Source of the DNA: Platycnemis pennipes
Taxonomy: Eukaryota > Arthropoda > Insecta > Odonata > Platycnemididae
Length of the DNA: 64,000 bases
Assembly: GCA_933228895.1 (NCBI GenBank)
Contig: OW121851.1
Coordinates: 132,975,624 to 133,039,623 of the forward strand
Direction of reading: 5' to 3'
Translations under genes and position numbers: made by a program
Notes under the pieces: model-generated
The model's input: the letters and a program-made list of their open reading frames with translations, nothing else
What the model was told of the DNA's origin: nothing
Database searches by the model: none
Part shown: in pieces, positions 50,147-61,862 of the stretch
Layout: every line of letters begins with the position of its first letter
Position numbering within the stretch: position 1 is the first letter of the stretch

Positions 50147-50580
50147 ATCGTCCATGCTTCGCTGCCAAATTGTAAAATGCTCCAGATGTATGTTCTAATG
50201 AAATGTTTCCTCACTTCCACGCTTGTATTTAAGCTGTTAGCACAATCTTCTTTTGGTAAAATGTCTTTTTCGCCTGAGGAGCTATTCTACTGACTATTTA
50301 TTTTTTGCTTCGTCCATGCTGGTCACCTGGCTTCCCAAGTAACAGTACTCTTTCACCTCCTAAATGTTTGTTTTTCTAGTTTAAGATTGGTCGTGGTGAC
50401 ACATCTCCTACTGTGTACCAATACCTTGGTTTTCTTTTTATTGCTCTTCAGGCGATATCTGGCCATTGTCCTTTCCATATTTCCTATTGTCTTCTTTAAA
50501 TCTCCTTCTGTTTCTGCCATAACTGCTATAACGTCGGCGAATCGCAGCATGCTGATTTTCTCATTGTAGATAATCACCCC

Positions 50581-50788
50581 CGAAGACTTGTTTTAGGGCT
50601 CCAAATTATGACGTGTTTCAACACTCGCTAAGAATTTTAAAGACCAGATTTCAACGCTTATGTCCGAGAGTTTTTCCCAGGCAAGAGCACTACTTTCAAT
50701 CCAAACTACGTTCGTTCCAAAAAACGTTCCTCGCGATTCCCCCCTCCGTATTCATAGTCATTATACCAACGTACATTTGGAATCATAT
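50581..50788. other. unassigned sequence before LINE family 2
   Basis: The short frames 50,613-50,837 and 50,660-50,863 start here but run into LINE family 2. The upstream part is not recognised. Confidence 0.3.
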
Positions 50789-51406
50789 CATTTCGAATAT
50801 GCAGTTAGTGTATGGGATCCCTACGAAATCGGTCTAAATAATGAACTTGAACGTGTGCAGTGAAGATCGGCAAGATTTGCAAAGGGATGGTACGATAACT
50901 ATATTAGCGTAACTAGTCTATTAAATGAATTAAAATGGGAATCATTGTCAGATCGCAGGTTAAAATTTAGACTTAATCTCTTAAACAAATTCCAAGACCA
51001 TATTTTCAGTGTTGATGTTAAAAATATTTTGCGAACCCCAACTTACTATGGTAGACTGGACCATAATCACAAAATTAGAGAAATTGATTGCCGAACTGAC
51101 AGATTCAAAATGTCCTTTTTTCCTCGTACAATTAGGGATATGAATAACGGTAAATATATCCAATACGAGTGTAGCAATGGATAACATTGGTAGCTGCATG
51201 TGGGTATAAGGACTTGAAGCTAACCCAACTAACAGCATGTTTTTGCATGTTTGCTTTGCTTTTTTATCGTTTTTTTAATAGTGTAGTTTAGAACAGTATA
51301 GAAATACTAATCCTTTTTTATGCATGATATGTAGTGCATGTTTGGTGAGAATTCACCCCCTGCCACACACCTTTATGGTGGCGTGCAGGGTATTATGTAG
51401 ATGTAC
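50789..51406 (+). pseudogene. LINE family 2 C-terminal fragment with 3' hairpin
   Basis: Coding enters at YAVSVWDPYEIGLNNELERV, with a tga stop where CR1/L2 copies have Arg. It continues RRLKFRLNLLNKFQDHIFS, YYGRLDHNHKIREID and CRTDRFKMSFFPRTIRDMNN, then YECSNG and stop. The 3' UTR and hairpin ccccctgccacacacc, ggtggcgtgcaggg follow, with tail attatgtagatgtac. One of the cleaner copies. Confidence 0.85.
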
Positions 51407-53952
51407 ATACGTGATAATATGCTGATCTGCTAACCTCCCCTGTCACTCGCCGTGGTAAAGGCTCGAGTGCTGAAGTCCTGATTTAAGTCCACAACAGAGA
51501 ATTACTCGAATTTCCTGTAATATAGGGAAAGTGTCATGCGGCCTTGTTCTCTTTGGAACTGGAAGGGATTCCGTTCTCGTTTTTCCAATAACCCTGTAAC
51601 ATTTATTTTGCCACTTAATTATTACTACGTATTCCCTCGGTTCTTATTAAGATATAGTGAATGCTATTCCTTTCACTTTCGGCGCTTCTTCACAACAGCG
51701 CTAAAATTGCCTTTTACTACAAACTTGGCGTAGCCAATGCTATAAGTCTATCCATTCGTTCATCAACAACCCCAAGTCTCAGAAAATTAATGTTCCGGTG
51801 ACGGTAGAGCCATTTATATTTTTAGTTTCCATTATTAGTTTCCATTAATAGCAAAACGATCTTGTGGAGGTCACTGATCTTGTCATCTGAGTACTTGTTG
51901 TGGCGTGTACTTTTTTTGCTCGAATCCTGAACAGTTCTGAATTCTACGTCAAGCCAGACTTTTATTTCCCCAAATAAGCATTTCTCATTACCTATACTGT
52001 TTTATGTGTTCATTCAAGAATAAGGGAAGTGCAGATCCCTTTTTCCTTTTCCTAATGATTTCAACCAAAGAATATCGGCTTGAAGAACAAATATCGCTGG
52101 GCTCTAACATGTCCAAGAACTGGCCATGGGCAAGATATTTTTTTTTTATATCAGACGTCAGTCCTACGACAGTGAAATTCGGTTTCTTTGAAATAGCGTT
52201 AGAGTATGCCATTTCGTCCGCTTGTCTCAGTATGTTTGGTTTTGTCTGAAGGCTATGGAGTTATGATCCGTTCACTGTCTACGGAAAACGCAGATTTCCG
52301 GATCGAATCTTTATATTTCATGCGTGGGCGTGTCTTGTTCCCTCTCCCCCTTCCTATCGGATTGATTTTGAATTCCGTAATGAAACAATAAAATTAACGC
52401 AATAAAAGCAATTAATAAAAAGAAGATCAATGAATATTGGTTTTAAATTACTGAAAATCAAGAATTAAAAGTTTCAAAAATTGATTAAAAAGTTAAGATC
52501 TTATAAGACACCAGTAAAAAAAATAAAACAAAAATGAGAGTGAATGAAAACCAGGTAAAAAGTAAAATCACGCGTTAAAAATCTTAATTTTAAAAGTCTG
52601 TTAATGTGAGCCGGATGGACAATAAATAGGTGAAATTAAATATGGGGGAGAATGTATAGGCAGCGAAATAGTGGGATTATCAGGTTATAATAGATTATTA
52701 AATGAAAATAGACATGGTGCGTTGTGTGATGGTGGCGGGGAGCGCAACTTTCAGGCGTGGTGGTGTGTCTTTCGCGTGTTTTCGGGGGCGCTCGGAGATG
52801 GACGCCGTTGGATGCTGGCGAGGAGGCCGTCCCGACCAGTTGGGCCCGCGTTGAGGAACACTCTCGGATTCCGGCGCCGCGAAGGGCCACGGTCGACCGG
52901 ATCCGCTCCCTCCGCAGAACTCGCTTCTCCTCCATATAGGGGGGGGGGGGGTGTCCGTCCGTCCGTGTTTGCCGCCGTGTCGTTTGACCAGCCTCGCCCG
53001 TGACGACGTCAGGAAGGGGCGTGGCCGGGTGGTGGTGATGATGATGAGTGGGGAGGGGGCCTGCCGATTGTCGTAAATTTGGTCCATGGGAAAAGATTCC
53101 GAGTTGTCCGCGGAGCCGAAAATGGGCGCTTGCGGTGCTGTAATTATGCTCGCTGGGAAGATCCGGCGGGTAGTCGCGCGGAATACGTGATTCGGATCAT
53201 TCTTCCCTGAGATGTTTATTGACGTCAGCGGTTGGCGTGAAGGTTCTCAACCTCGTTCTCGTTGAAGGACTTTTTTTTCCCTTGTGGAAAGCAAAGAAAA
53301 AAAATGCCAAGTCGTTCGGAATTTCAGTAAAAATTTTATTGGGATTTATTCTTTAAGCGTGTGAATTTAAGTTTTCGTGTGATTGGCGTATGCATCTTTC
53401 ATGGTACGATACGTGGCTTACGTCCATTATCAAATCATAGCACTCTGTGTTTTTCGGGTATGTCGTTGAATTTGCACGTTTGGCGCCTTGAATATATTTG
53501 ACCATCCCGCAAGTATTGACAGATTCATCACGTCTCAATCCGTTGGGTATTTATGGAGGATGCTGTCTATGGCTTGATCTTTGAAACTCATCCGAGAATT
53601 TAATCCTCGTTGAATATTGTTACATGTGGGATTAATCCAGTTCCATACTCTCGTGCAAGTAGTGCGTGATGCAGAAAAATGCCGGGCGTTGTCCATTCTT
53701 CCATAATAATTTTGCACTATTATGAGTCTTCAATCCTTCCCCAGAGCCCAGGTCTTGGGCCGATACTTTACGCTCTTTTCTTAACCCTCTGTTTAAATAT
53801 TTGCTCAAGATTCTCGTCAGAAGTTCCCTTCTTTTGGTGACTGTCCACTTCTTAACTGAAGTAATCCTTCCCATAATGTCAGTATCACTACGCTCAGCTC
53901 CGTTCCTAATGTTACTCGGGTAACAATACGGTTCCTCTTGTACGGGCGAATT
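51407..53952. other. unassigned; CpG-rich 52,740-53,060
   Basis: AT-rich (52,380-52,680 especially), then a CpG-rich block with a 12-base G run at about 52,939, which may be a promoter island. Frames 52,671-53,003 and 52,698-53,087 are on opposite strands and lack known domains. 53,200-53,900 has nothing recognised. Confidence 0.35.
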
Positions 53953-54285
53953 CTGTTGGTTGGTTATTCAGGGGAGGCGGCCGACACCTGAGGTCATTTG
54001 CGCCATTTAGGATAGGTAGGTAATGGTAGGAGTTTTCAAGAAACGGAGGAAGGTTGGAGAGAAACCCGGCGTCGGCATTAGCCTATTCTTAACGAAAGGC
54101 GCCAAGGGGACCACGGCTAAACCTCCCATCCGACGGACGGAGTACTGAACTTGAAATGCCCTCCATTAGGCACTCAAGTGGAGACCGGTTTTCCACTGAG
54201 AAATCTGCCACTGCCGGGAATCGAACCCGGGCCCTCGAGGTGGGAGGCCAGTACTCCAGCCACAACACCAACCCGATCCCCATGG
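53953..54285 (-). repeat. tRNA-derived SINE B, second subtype, well preserved
   Basis: Minus strand: ttggtgttgtggctggagta, ctggcctcccacctcgaggg, cccgggttcgattcccggca (B-box). Then the body gtctccacttgagtgcct, ccgtccgtcggatggg, ggcgcctttcg and ggtttctctccaacc. The tail is cgcctcccctgaataacc. The best representative of this tail subtype together with 16,868. Confidence 0.85.
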
Positions 54286-54345
54286 GCGAATTCTCTTCTG
54301 CCTTTTATTTTCAGCTTCTCCTCCATTTTCCACGAAGATCTCGTA

Positions 54346-54595
54346 TCTCGGGCAAGGGCCTAGCCACGTTGATACACCGGTTCTCGTCCGATCACCGAAG
54401 TTAGCAACGTTGGGCCCGGACGGAGATTGGATGGGTAGCCCCCCTCCCCCCCCCCCCATACCTCTACCGTGGTGCTCTTGTCCCCTGTATGCAAGAGGCG
54501 GGCAGGTTACATGTGGGTTGGCACAATGGATCTAAAGAGGTCTAAGTGCCAGGGGGGCTCCAGAAGGCCTCCGCCCACCCCACCAATTTACATTT
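54346..54595 (+). repeat. 5S rRNA-derived retrosequence (SINE3-like)
   Basis: 54,359-54,440 matches 5S rRNA: gccacgttgatacaccggtt, ctcgtccgatcaccgaag, ttagcaacgttgggc (box A region) and ggatgggtagcc (box C region). A poly-C tract, a recovered 5S end-like ccgtggtgctctt, and about 110 bp of unrelated body follow. Both sides carry ttttccacgaagatctcgta (54,326-54,345 and 54,596-54,615), a 20-bp target duplication. So it is a retroposed element and not a working 5S gene. Confidence 0.75.
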
Positions 54596-54615
54596 TTTTC
54601 CACGAAGATCTCGTA

Positions 54616-55464
54616 ACTCTAGTTATCGTATTCAACATCACGACTGATGTGTTATTTACCATTCATACGTATCTTGAATCCGATGGGTACAGTCAGTTTA
54701 CAGCGACAGACGGCTGATTTGATTTGAGCCTTAAGCGATTGGAGTAGGAAAACCGGAGTAGTCTGAGTTGTGGCAGGATTTAGAGTCGAGGGAGGAACAC
54801 TTCGTCGCCTCTTCCACCTTTGGCTCTTTAGCTTTATAAAGTTCCAGGGCATCCAACTCGTGGAGTCGTCTACTACTGCGAAGTATAGCGTAAGTTCGCG
54901 CGACTATGTGCCAACTTCATAGCACGCTTAATAAATAGAATAAATTCAGTTTTTAAAGGAATAAAGCGAAATGGTTTTCAATTAAATAAATAAAAGTAAA
55001 TTATAATGACTTAATCGAGTAAATGTACTTTAGATAAGCATTCACGGAGTGCACCGTCTGCTTGGAAGCGTCCGCAGCACCATCTAATGTCAGGTAGAGG
55101 AAAGAAGGTCACGCCACATGAATAATTTACCGGCATGCAATAGTTTGCCGTCGAATTTTCGCGCCGTTGGTTTTTTTCACTTTTTAATTGATGAGCAACT
55201 GAAGCAGTAGCAACAAATAACAACTGTACTACTGAACCTACTAATAGTGATAGCAACTGAATCAAAAATAATTTTCAGGCATTGGCGGAAAGATGGCATG
55301 GCCTTACAATTAGAAAAAAACTTTAAGTTGTAACGAATGTGGAGTCATTCGAGACTAGCAACCCTAAAACACATGGCAATATGGGAAGGAATACATATTT
55401 TGTTCACAAAATCCGTAAAATAATAGAAGCTGTTAGTTAGTGCAATAGCGCAATGCTTGATCAA
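54616..55464. other. unassigned AT-leaning sequence
   Basis: No gene recognised. The frame 55,011-55,265 (minus) shows no domain. Confidence 0.3.
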
Positions 55465-55550
55465 CAGTGTCGATAGTGCATGCTTGGTCATCTTCCCCCC
55501 CTGCCACACACCCTCGCGCTGGCTTGCAGGGTATTGTGTAGATGTAGATG
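55465..55550 (+). repeat. LINE family 1 3' end, plus orientation
   Basis: gtgcatgcttggtcatcttc, ccccctgccacacaccctcg, cgctggcttgcagggtattg, tgtagatgtagatg. About 85 bp remain. It faces the minus copy at 55,829. Confidence 0.85.
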
Positions 55551-55828
55551 TATGACTCGCAACGTAAACTTTATACCTGTTACGTCAGCAACAAGGTAGC
55601 GCAACTCGCGATTTCAGATAATTTTCAAATGGCCTTAAAATTAACATTTAATTCTCTAGTAAACTGGGATTCCTCAATTTAAACGTTTATGGCAAAAAAT
55701 ACATCTATGGTGGGGCACGAATCGTAATTGATGAATTCTGTTTTCCTTGATGAAGGAAACTGCGCCGTTCCGCTGTAGAGCATTTCAGCTCCGCCAAGGT
55801 ATTCGCAGGCAGGCGCAATCCTTGATAA
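55551..55828. other. unassigned spacer between facing LINE ends
   Basis: 278 bp without a recognised feature between two family 1 ends in 3'-to-3' orientation. Confidence 0.3.
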
Positions 55829-56405
55829 TATCTACATCTACACGATACCCTGCAAACCACCGCGAGGGTGTGTGGCAGGGGGTGAAGATCACCAAGCATG
55901 CACTACTAACATGCAAACAAGCAACTATAGCGTCTCATGCAACATGATTGTTAGTATCTATAGTATTTGAGGGGTTAATACATGCATCATGCACTACAGA
56001 ATACTCTAAAATATTTCCCCTACCTATCCCTTTCCTATGCTGCCTATTCTGTTCTCTTATAGTTCGGGGGAAAAATGCCATTTTTAATCTATCGGTACGA
56101 CAATCTATCTCTCTAATCGTAATTACCTGATCGAATCTAGCATAATACGCTGGTTTTTTTTAATGTGCCTAACATTTTCAGTAAAGCTATCCGTTTGAAA
56201 TGTCTCTAATAGATTTCATCTGTACTTTAACCTACGCTCTGATAATGATTCCCAACCTAATTCTTTTATTAATTCTGAAACGCTACTCAACCTATCGTGA
56301 CACCTTTTAACGAACCTAGCTGCTCTACGCTGCACACTGTCTAGTTCTCTGATAAAGCCTAATTCATTAGGATCCCATACACTGGCTTAGTAGTTAACAA
56401 GTAGT
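55829..56405 (-). repeat. LINE family 1 3' fragment
   Basis: Clean copy: tail complement, full hairpin ccctgcaaaccaccgcgagg, gtgtgtggcaggg, and the family 3' region. It continues through the complement of C-terminal coding to ggatcccatacactgg, the VWDP region, at about 56,370. 5'-truncated there. Confidence 0.9.
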
Positions 56406-56847
56406 TTCATTTCGTTACTTTAATGATTAGGCCGTGAAATCACCCCTGAATCCTTCACTTATCCTTGGTTCATAGTACCCCTGTCGACTCAAACCCCTTC
56501 TGGACACTTCGTTTCCAGCATGTGTTTGGTGCGTTGAACTCGCGACGCGCGGTTAATGGAACCTTCGCGGTGGGTTCGCGAGACACAGTATTTCCACGAA
56601 ATGCTCTCCTCATCTCTAGCCCCATTTGAATTCCGTAGGCGTGCGCGCGTGTTATTCGGGGCCGATTATAAACCCTATCCCACTTGAACTGAGTGCTCTG
56701 TTGCCCCCACATTTGTCTGTCAATTGATTCGGAATCGACCCTCAGCGCGACCGGTTGTGGAGCAATATTATTCTGGGTCACTGGAATATTTCGCGTGAAA
56801 ATTGGCGGGAAAAGTGGCACGCCATGGCTTTAAGAATCGGAAGCAAT
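56406..56847. other. unassigned sequence with a 116-codon minus frame
   Basis: The frame 56,820-56,470 has no recognised domain. It sits between two LINE pieces and may be part of another decayed element, but no ends were found. Confidence 0.3.
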
Positions 56848-57396
56848 AAATATTGTAAAGGGACGGTATGATAACCTTACTAGCGTAACCAGTCTATTAA
56901 ATGAATTCAATTGGGAATCATTGTCAGATCGCAGGTTGCAATTTAGACTTAATCTCTTAAACAAATTGCAAGACCATATTTTCAGTGATGATGTTAAAAA
57001 TATTTTACGGACCCCAACTTACTGTGGTAGACTGGACCATAATCATAAAATTAGAGAAATAGATTGCCGAACTGACAGATTCAAAATGTCCTTTTTTCCT
57101 CGTACTATTAGGGATATAAATAACGGTAAATATATCCAGTACGAGTGTAGCAATGGATAACATTGGTAGCTGCCTGTTGGTATAAGGACTTATAGCTAAC
57201 CCAACTAACGGCATGTTTTTGCATGTATGTTTTGCTATTTTTATCTTTTTTTAAATAGCGTAGTTTTGAACAGTACCTATAAAAGTACTGATCCTTTTTT
57301 TATGCATGATATGTAGTGTATGTTTGGTGAGAGTTCACCCCCTGCCACACACCTTTATGATGGCTTGCAAGGTATTATGTAGATGTAGATGTAGAT
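56848..57396 (+). repeat. LINE family 2 3' fragment with hairpin and long tail
   Basis: RYDNLTSVTSLLNEFNWESL, LQFRLNLLNKLQDHIFSDDV, CRTDRFKMSFFPRTIRDINN, then 3' UTR and hairpin. The tail is gtagatgtagatgtagata. Only 20 bp separate it from the facing family 1 tail at 57,416. Confidence 0.9.
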
Positions 57397-57415
57397 ATTC
57401 GCGTTTGCGACTTTA

Positions 57416-58570
57416 GATCTACATCTACGCAAAACTCTGCAAGCCACCGCGAGGTTGTGTGGCAGGGGCTGAAGATCACCAAGCATTCACTATTGATATG
57501 CAAACAAGCAACTTTAGGGTCTCATGCAACTAGATTGTTAGTATCTATAGTATTTAAGGGATTAATACATACATCATGCCCTGCAGGCTGCTCTAAAATA
57601 TTTCCCCTACCTATCCCAATGCTATGCTGCCTAGTGTGTTCTCTTATAGTACAGGGAAAATATGACATTTCGAATCTATCGGTACGATAATCTATCTCTC
57701 TAATCCTATTTATCTAGTCGAATCTAAGCATATACGCTGGTGTTTTTAATATATGCCTAACATCTTCAGTAAAGTTATCGGATTGAAATTTCTGTAATAG
57801 ATTTAATCTGTACTTTAACCTACGCTCTGACAATGATTTCCTCCCTAATTCTTGTATTAAATATTATACACTGCTCAACCTATCGTAACACCTTGTAACG
57901 AAACTAGCTGCTCTACGCTGCACACTGTCTAGTTCTCTGATCAAACCTAATTCATTCGGATCCCAGACACTGGCTACATATTCAAGGTGGGGCCTAACTA
58001 TTGAAAGGTGTAACATCTCTCTTTTGTCTCCTCATCGCATTTTCCAAGTAGGTACTCTTTTTATAAATCCTAACTTTCTTTTCGCTCGGCCGTATATTTC
58101 CCGGATGAGTTTTCCCCACGATTTATCTTCAGTGATTGTTTCACGTAAATACCTTATGGTTTCAACGCTTTCGATCTTCGTGTTATTAATTTTATCGGAT
58201 CGCTCTATCGAATTATTTCTCCTCCATAAATTAATAGCTACACACTTTTTAAGGTTAAGTTCTAACTGCCATTTTTTAATACTCTTGAATTGCATCTAAA
58301 TCCTCACTAAGCGAATCTCTGTCTTTTTTTGATTTACCCCTGTACTCTACGGCATCGTCTGCAAAAAGTCTAAACTTACTATTAACTACGGTACTCAAAT
58401 CGTTTATGTATAAAAGAAATAAAAGCGGTCCTATTACGCTACCCTGTGGAACTCACGATGTGACTGTGATTGTGTCCGTCATGATACCATCTATAACAAC
58501 CCTCTGCTCTCGCCCACATCATTTTATCTAGCATACAACTGATTTGATTGAACAGCCTTAATTGATGCTC
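57416..58570 (-). pseudogene. LINE family 1, longest copy, with reverse transcriptase core
   Basis: Antisense 1.15 kb. In sense order: VVIDGIMTDTITVTS, a TGA in place of Gly, then [34 protein letters not shown] (catalytic FADD intact), and YKKWQLELNLKKCVAINLW. Then KSWGKLIREIYGRAKRKLGF, HLEYVASVWDPNEFGLIREL, SVQRRAASFV, RLKYRLNLLQKFQSDNFTED and REIDYRTDRFEMSYFPCTI follow. After these come the 3' UTR, hairpin and tail. Palm motifs B to D of a CR1/L2-type reverse transcriptase are recognisable. Several frameshifts and stops make it dead. Confidence 0.9.
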
Positions 58571-60195
58571 TCTCGAAAAAAAGACATTTGGCATAGGAGA
58601 GACTGAGGAACTCATTGCGTTTTTGCTTGCCATCATGACTTTATGCCTAAACTCGTTTGATAATAAACATTTTGAGTTTGATTCTACCTTGGAAATTAAA
58701 CTTTGTTTACTACCAGCGATTATTTTGGATGATTGCCTTCAATTCTTGAGATTTTCTTGCCCTACTTTCAGGCTGTCTCTTTCTTCGGTTCAAATTCTTA
58801 ATTCGTAAATGAATTTTCTATTTTAATCTGTAGTTGATATATTACTATGCAACAAACACATGCTTACAATATATTTATGGTATTATGAGGTTGACGAAAA
58901 TTTTATAATTTCAGTCGTTTTTGTCAGTATCCTGAGAAAATCAGGCACTAATAATTTTAAAAGGTGTGACATTAGTCAAGCATCCTCCCCAATTCCTTGA
59001 ATCTCTAAAGTAAGCGCCCCTCATTATTGAGTTTCCTGGACACATTATTCGCAAATGTCTGTCATTCCTGATTCGTTTGCTGTACTCTGATGGTAAAATA
59101 TTGAAAGCGTAATTTTGCTGGTGTCAGTGGATTCACCCGGGTGTGGCGTGTGGGCTGTCAATGAGATGTTCAGGTACAATAAAGAATAATACAGGATAAC
59201 ATAAGCAATTATTGATTGCGACCTAGACTTCGATGTACTACATCATGATGATGATAATGTAGGCATTTTATCCAGTATTATGATGGGACTAAAAATAACG
59301 CCTGACTCGTTATTTCCATTTGAAGAAGGGTGTCACGTAGGGATCATGAACTGGTTAATTGTAGAGATGACATCTGTGTTAATTCGAGAGTAGGGATTAC
59401 CCATAGTCCCACAAAGGTTAGTAGAAAACGTAGATTGATGCTTTTGGTTCCAACTTAGTTTTCTTTTTTCCTTCCCTCACGCACTTTCTTGACGAGCAAA
59501 CTTCGTATCCCGTCCGGATGAAATCAGCAATTTGAAGCGCATACATCAGAAACCCTTCCTGAAAGTGTGTATTTGACGAACTGCAGCCTAATGATTCGTC
59601 GAAGGCAAAGATAGCGGTGGCTAGGGAACGAGTGCTTCAGGTCCAAGGTACGCCCGGCCGGCCGTTAGCGTTTCAAGCTAGTTGAGGGCCATCCACGGTC
59701 CCCCGTGACTTATCTGCAGCGGTCGGGGGGCCCGCCAAGAAGTCCCTCTCTCTCGGAAGAAGACTGCCAACCGTTACTATCGATTCGTGCGTCCCTCTGC
59801 CCTCATATCTCGACACACACACACACTAACCCTCAGGCCCGGTTTCTCGATGCCTGATTAAACATTTTAGAGTGACGGTGCGGTACACCCGGAATGTGCA
59901 TACTTGGCACGGTACATTCTTTGATAGTTTTACGTTCATGTCTCCCAACCAACTGTCTAATCTACTATTAGAATTGTCGGATACCGCCATAACTTAGAAT
60001 ATGCACACAAGTTATTTTTAATGTTAATTAGGAATTGCTACATAGAGACGATCCCTAAGTTTTCCCCCTTTCCCTAGCGTTATTAATTTTTCTTCTTTCC
60101 TTTTTCTTGTACAAGGTACTCCATTCCGTTTGGTTTCTTTCGTTCGCACTCTAACTCCTTGACGTCAATGCTTACTCTTACCTTGCGTCCTAAAA
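58571..60195. other. unassigned; CA microsatellite
   Basis: No gene recognised. An (AC)7 run lies at 59,813-59,826. The block 59,590-59,780 is CpG-rich. Confidence 0.35.
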
Positions 60196-60317
60196 CCAAT
60201 CTAGTTGCATGAGACCCTATAGTTGCTTGTTTGCATGTCAACAGTACATGCTTGGTGATCTTCACCCCCTGCCACACACCCTCGCGGTGTCTTGCAGGGT
60301 ATCGTGCTGATGTAGAA
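60196..60317 (+). repeat. LINE family 1 3' end, plus orientation
   Basis: ccaatctagttgcatgagac, ccctatagttgcttgtttgc, tacatgcttggtgatcttca, then the hairpin ccccctgccacacaccctcg, cggtgtcttgcagggtatcg and tail tgctgatgtag. About 120 bp remain. Confidence 0.9.
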
Positions 60318-61860
60318 CCGGAGTACACTATTGTGACTCTTGCTAACTCGTGACTAAATGCTATGCCAACCGCTAACAACGGTTCAGCGATCCCTTATCA
60401 CCAGACACGCAGCATCTCACCGCCTTCTTTCTCCGGTTGCGTAGGTATTGTTTGGAATGCTCTCGCATTTCGTCACTCGCCCCTCAGGGCTGCCCGTTCC
60501 CCCTCGCGACGCCCTCTGTCTGGGGCGACCGTGGTCCCGCCCTTCCCCCCCCCCCTCCAGGGAATGCACCCGGCATTGCGTTCTATTCGCACTTAATCTC
60601 CTTTTCCGTGAGTATGGTCGTGTAATGGTGGAGGGGAGGGGACTCCCCACTCCTCTTTCTCTCCTCCCCTCCCCCGCTCCCCCCCCCCCCCCATTCCCGC
60701 TCTCTTCATCGATCGCCAGTCTGCTACTTTTCCTCTCTCTTTCCCCCCCCCCTCCCAACAACGTCGCGTCCCCGCCCCCAAACTTTCCCCCGTGCTCCAC
60801 CATCCCATCCCCGGCTTCTATTCCTCCCTTTCCTCCCATCCCTTTTGTACGAATCCTCCTTCTCCTCCCCCTGTCGCCTATTCTTTCTCCCAAGCCGGTG
60901 GGGCCTCATCCTTCCCTTTGCCACGGCAGTGGTTTTTCGAGTCTCGTGCAGCCGAGTGATACCCATGCCCATCGCACGCATGTTTCTCGTCTCTTTTCTC
61001 TCCAGATTCGTAGCGTGAATAGCGCGTTGGCCCTAGATCCAATTCATCTCGCGAGGTACGTGGGTGTTCAGGTTGAATTTATCGCAGAATCTACGTTATT
61101 TCCGTTTTTGGTTGACTTGTTAAGGAGGTTGGCTCGCGACTGCTTGAGTCAAGTTGTCTAAGGAATCTCATGAATTTAAGTACGAGTATATGCCTGCTAA
61201 GTGATCCTAACTTCACAAAGAAAATTACCTAAGGTATTGAAAGTCATAAGTATCACAAGAAATACAATGGAAAGTCGAAGGATTTATTTTTTATGACGAG
61301 TTTAATCAACTCGACGATGGAGTCAATTCAGCATTTACGTTAGTGAAATAAATTCATGTACTCAATGAATTTACTAAGGTATAACACCAGAATATTACTA
61401 TCAAACGTTGTGTTATAATATTTTTCTGAAATTTCTTTAATATCTCATTAGTAATGATATTATTCATACGCCATACATTTTGGCTAGAGCGACCGCAGCG
61501 TCACTTCGCAAGTCAACTAACGCATTTCGTCTGCTATAGGCGCATAAATTGGTGGATTTAGCGAAAAATACGGTGGGTTGATGACTTTTTTTTCGTGTCA
61601 TTTTATTCCTTGTGAAATTACGCATAAAATATCAGTTTTTGCAAAAATGACATGTCACTATGGTATTTTTTAAATGTTATATTCCCATGTGATGGCCATT
61701 CTGGCCGTTGATCGTATGTAATTTCAAATGCAATTTGTGCAAAAAGGAGTGTGGGTTGGTGTAATTTTATTTGATTTATTAGGTAGAGGAACTTTAGTTC
61801 TATAAGTGCTGAAAATATAAAAAAAATGACATGACTTTCACTTTTCGGATCAACCTCCTT
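60318..61860. other. unassigned; C/T-rich tract then AT-rich
   Basis: 60,470-60,960 is extremely pyrimidine-rich with C homopolymers. The 237-codon frame 60,448-61,161 and the minus-strand Gly/Arg-rich frame 60,417-60,893 are low-complexity shadows. 61,160-61,860 is AT-rich with nothing recognised. Confidence 0.35.
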
Positions 61861-61862
61861 AA

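Larger units (their letters stand above)
48467..50580 (-). pseudogene. RTE-like LINE copy interrupted by two insertions
   Basis: Antisense: catcatcatcggtcaacaatcc (3' end), then the 1,269-bp DNA element, then agattggtttgacgcagcc and the C-terminal coding complement up to MLRFADVIAVMAETEGDLKK (50,353-50,577). It is also interrupted at 50,108-50,146 by a short LINE 3' hairpin. The catalytic box reads FADV, so a key Asp is gone, as in the 40,433 copy. Many frameshifts. Confidence 0.85.

Noticed and set aside
54359..54475. Functional 5S rRNA gene
   Set aside because: Sequence departs from 5S after the internal promoter, has a poly-C run, a foreign body and a 20-bp target duplication.
60417..61161. 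237-codon frame and opposite 158-codon frame
   Set aside because: Both arise from one pyrimidine-rich low-complexity tract; no domain and no coding signature.
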